From: Nitrospirillum pindoramense
GTDB lineage: Bacteria; Pseudomonadota; Alphaproteobacteria; Azospirillales; Azospirillaceae
DNA: 64,000 nt
Reading direction: 5' to 3'
NCBI RefSeq assembly: GCF_007827955.1
Contig: NZ_VITR01000004.1
Span: forward strand, 261,099-325,098
The notes below the pieces were generated by a model. That model was not told where the DNA came from. It searched no databases and was given only the letters and a program-made list of their open reading frames with translations. Positions 62,051 through 64,000 of this stretch are shown here, in pieces; within the stretch, counting starts at the first letter, position 1, and each line of letters starts with the position of its first letter. A program made the position numbers and the translations under genes.

Positions 62051-62926
62051 ATGGACGACACTGGGATCAACCGCCGGGGCTTCGCCACGGCCGGCCTGGC
62101 CACGGGTTTCGCGCTGGCCGTGCTGCCGGTATCGGCCCAAACCATCATCACCGATGCCGACGACCTGGATGCGGGCATGGTGCAAGTGCCCGTGGCCGGT
62201 GGCGCCACCATGGCAGCGTACCGCGCCGTGCCCAAACGGACGGGCAAGGGCGGACACCATCCGGTGGTGTTGGTCGTACAGGAAATCTTCGGCTTGCATG
62301 AGCATATCCGTGACCTGTGCCGGCGCCTGGCCAAGTCGGGCTATTATGCCATCGCCCCCGACCTGTACTTCCGCCAGGGCGACGCCACCAAGGTGCCCGA
62401 TATCCCCACGCTGATCCGCGACATCGTGTCCAAGGTGTCGGACGCCCAGGTCATGGCCGACCTGGACGCCACGGTGGCCCATCTGAAGACCGACAACCGG
62501 GCCGATACGCAGCGCATGGCCATCACCGGCTTCTGCTGGGGTGGGCGCATCGTCTGGCTCTACTCCGCCCACAACCCGGACCTGAAGGCGGGGGCCGCCT
62601 GGTACGGCCGGCTGGTGGGCAACACCGACGCCGACCATCCCAAGAACCCCATTGATCTGGTGGATCAGTTGAACGCCCCCGTGTTGGGCCTCTATGGCGC
62701 CAAGGATGAGGGCATTCCCGTCGCCAGCGTTGAACAGATGCGGACCGCCCTGGCCAAGGGCAACAAGGCCGCAGACACGAGCGAGTTGAGGGTGTTCCCG
62801 GAGTCAGGCCACGGCTTCAACGCCGATTACCGCCCCAGCTACAACCCTGTCGATGCCAAGATCGCGTGGAAACAGATGCTGGAGTGGTTCAACAAGCACG
62901 GCGTACCCTACGTGCCGCACGCTTGA
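62051..62926 (+). CDS. Dienelactone hydrolase-family protein, exported
   Basis: The 291-aa alpha/beta hydrolase has a twin-arginine-like signal (INRRGFATAGLATGFALAVLPVSA) and the dienelactone hydrolase triad: Cys162 (ITGFCWGGRIVWL), Asp219 (YGAKDEGIP) and His254 (PESGHGFNADY), with Glu in VVQEIFGLHEHIRD. The cytoplasmic enzyme opens dienelactones in chlorocatechol breakdown; exported copies have unknown substrates. The ATG gives the signal peptide and standard length. It follows the CoA-transferase gene. Confidence 0.9.
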   Translation: MDDTGINRRGFATAGLATGFALAVLPVSAQTIITDADDLDAGMVQVPVAGGATMAAYRAVPKRTGKGGHHPVVLVVQEIFGLHEHIRDLCRRLAKSGYYAIAPDLYFRQGDATKVPDIPTLIRDIVSKVSDAQVMADLDATVAHLKTDNRADTQRMAITGFCWGGRIVWLYSAHNPDLKAGAAWYGRLVGNTDADHPKNPIDLVDQLNAPVLGLYGAKDEGIPVASVEQMRTALAKGNKAADTSELRVFPESGHGFNADYRPSYNPVDAKIAWKQMLEWFNKHGVPYVPHA

Positions 62927-63320
62927 GTGAATTGCTAAATTTCTTGGACAGGCCGCGACCGCGTCCGCCGGAGATTTCCGGGAAGCCGCGGGCGGACCGG
63001 CAATCGAGGACAGCCAAGGGCCGGAGGGCCCGCCGGCGCTTGAGGAATTAGGACAAGAAAAAGGCCCGCCTGCGGGGGAGCGGCGGGCCTTCATAGATGC
63101 CGGGCTGGGCGCGGGGAGCAACCCACCCGGACGGGGAAGCAGAAACGGGACCTTGGTCGCCGTTCCGGTACCGGAGAGGTTGGGGCCTTCCCCGGTACAA
63201 GAAGAAGCCTATGCCCGCCGGACCGACCCTGCTGTGACCAATATCACTACGGTGCGGAGCGTAAGCCGACGCAGCCATGCGTTAACCAACCTTGAATGCG
63301 CGCGCCCACGTCCCATGCGC
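62927..63320. other. Intergenic region with terminator
   Basis: These 394 bp contain the hairpin at 63061-63091. A basic frame that runs on from about 62926 to 63051 (ending RRARRRLRN) could be a small peptide, but it has no ribosome site that I trust and I do not call it. Confidence 0.5.
63061..63091. terminator. Terminator between convergent hydrolase and SDR genes
   Basis: AAGGCCCGCC (63061-63070) pairs with GGCGGGCCTT (63082-63091) over an 11-nt loop; on the minus strand TTTTTC follows, making it a good terminator for the SDR gene. Confidence 0.8.
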
Positions 63321-64000
63321 TCAGTACAGGGCGATGCATTCGCCATGGCGGGTGTTGTCGGGCGCCACCAAGTCCAGGATGGTGGGTACGACGCGGGTGA
63401 CCGGCGGCTGGGTATCCGGCTTTTCCCCAGGGAAAGCCTGGGCGCGCAGCTTGGTGGGCATGGGGCCCGGATCGACCAGGTTCACCTTCAGCGGACTTTG
63501 CAGGACCTCCCGGGCGTAGGTCAGCGCCATCATCTCCAACCCCGCCTTGGCCACGGCGTAGGCATTCCAATAGGCCACCGGCTCATGGCCGTAGCGGTCG
63601 GTGATGAAGACGGCGCGGCCCGCGTCAGAACCGCGCAGCAGCGGATCCAAGGTCCGGATCAGACGCATGTTGGCGGTCAGCGTCAGGGCCAGGACTTTGT
63701 CCCACTGCTTCACGTCGGCATGGGCCATGGGGCCGATGGCCCCCAGCATGCCGGCATTGGCGACCAGGATGTCCACCCGCTTGAACCGGTCCAGCAACGC
63801 CGGCCCCAGCACGTCCAGCTGCGCCGGGTCGGCCGCCATGTCCTGGGGGATCAGGGTGGCGGTGCCGCCGGCGGCGCGGATGGCGTCGTCCACCTCCTCC
63901 AGCCCGCCCACGGTGCGGGCGATCAGCACGACGTGCGCCCCTTCCGCCGCCAGCCCCTTGGCGACGGCGGCACCCAACCCGCGTGAAGCGCCGGTGACAA
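63321..64000 (-). CDS. Short-chain dehydrogenase/reductase, 5' end cut by window edge
   Basis: The readable 226 residues begin within VTGASRGLGAAVAKGLAAEG, the TGxxxGxG cofactor motif, and go on with VDILVANAGMLG (NAG motif), YWNAYAVAKAGLEMM (YxxxK) and VNLVDPGPMPTKLRAQAFPGE. Only a few N-terminal residues should be missing beyond base 64000. It is a cytoplasmic NAD(P)-dependent oxidoreductase of the YciK-like type (oxidation or reduction of an unknown alcohol/ketone). The substrate cannot be told; it is convergent with the dienelactone hydrolase gene. Confidence 0.92.
   Translation of the reverse strand, partial: VTGASRGLGAAVAKGLAAEGAHVVLIARTVGGLEEVDDAIRAAGGTATLIPQDMAADPAQLDVLGPALLDRFKRVDILVANAGMLGAIGPMAHADVKQWDKVLALTLTANMRLIRTLDPLLRGSDAGRAVFITDRYGHEPVAYWNAYAVAKAGLEMMALTYAREVLQSPLKVNLVDPGPMPTKLRAQAFPGEKPDTQPPVTRVVPTILDLVAPDNTRHGECIALY

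Noticed and set aside
62926-63051. Short basic peptide frame ending RRARRRLRN
   Set aside because: The reading overlaps the end of the hydrolase gene and has no trustworthy start or ribosome site; conservation in relatives would be needed to call it.
1-64000. CRISPR arrays, insertion sequences, tRNA or rRNA genes
   Set aside because: No regularly spaced repeats, transposase or integrase-like proteins, or tRNA/rRNA-like stretches were noticed on reading; a covariance-model scan would be the decisive test for small RNA genes.

Overview
The window is high-GC alphaproteobacterial DNA, most like the Azospirillum/Nitrospirillum/Caulobacter type. The evidence is protein resemblance: an oxidative (Weimberg-type) D-xylose operon that reads closely like the Caulobacter xylX/B/C/D genes, Caulobacter/Xanthomonas-style TonB-dependent receptors next to a flavin-dependent halogenase, and alphaproteobacterial stress proteins. 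No rRNA, tRNA, CRISPR array, phage or insertion-sequence gene was recognised. Most of the window is carbohydrate-scavenging chromosome.

Region by region. 1-7.5 kb (minus strand): LacI-type repressor, xylX, xylB, xylC, xylD and a sugar porter running off the left edge. 7.8-20.6 kb: a GH35-like glycosidase, an isochorismatase-like hydrolase, a large TonB receptor, a tryptophan-halogenase-family flavoenzyme, a DUF418 membrane protein, an SGNH hydrolase and a GH3 glucosidase. Several of these genes carry the same 14-bp operator-like palindrome that sits in front of xylX and of the repressor gene, so they may form one xylose/plant-glycan regulon. 20.8-29.4 kb: a chemoreceptor, an outer-membrane protein and a CzcCBA-type heavy-metal RND efflux operon. 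29.4-34.5 kb: an accessory stretch with two paralogous small membrane proteins, RNase T2, a two-domain retropepsin-like protein, a decayed duplicate of the RNase T2 3' end, and a DUF3857/transglutaminase protein. 34.5-37.9 kb: housekeeping genes gatA, gatC and the RuvX resolvase, plus an AEC transporter.

38-52.3 kb is a second glycan-utilisation locus: LacI regulator, divergent TonB receptor, then a minus-strand chain GH3 - GH30 - DUF1593 - GH3 - carboxylesterase - FucP-type sugar permease, with 4-bp stop/start overlaps between the first four. A beta-glucan or beta-glucoside is the likely substrate. 52.3-58.3 kb carries a YegD-like Hsp70 protein and an envelope/general-stress cluster (entericidin, holin-like protein, DUF883, PA2169-like, SYLF, CsbD, DUF3309), then a TetR regulator. 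58.3-64 kb holds a diguanylate cyclase, a small unknown protein, an acyl-CoA thioesterase, a CaiB/BaiF CoA-transferase, a dienelactone hydrolase and an SDR cut by the right edge.

Working model (inference): TonB receptors import oligosaccharides, secreted glycosidases and esterases cut them, and MFS permeases bring sugars into the cytoplasm. Xylose is then oxidised by the Xyl enzymes towards 2-ketoglutarate; the last enzyme (XylA, semialdehyde dehydrogenase) is not in this window. No wholly new system stands out. The best leads are the shared operator network, the halogenase module, the RNase T2/retropepsin duplication scar, the paired small membrane proteins and the four-gene envelope-stress operon.
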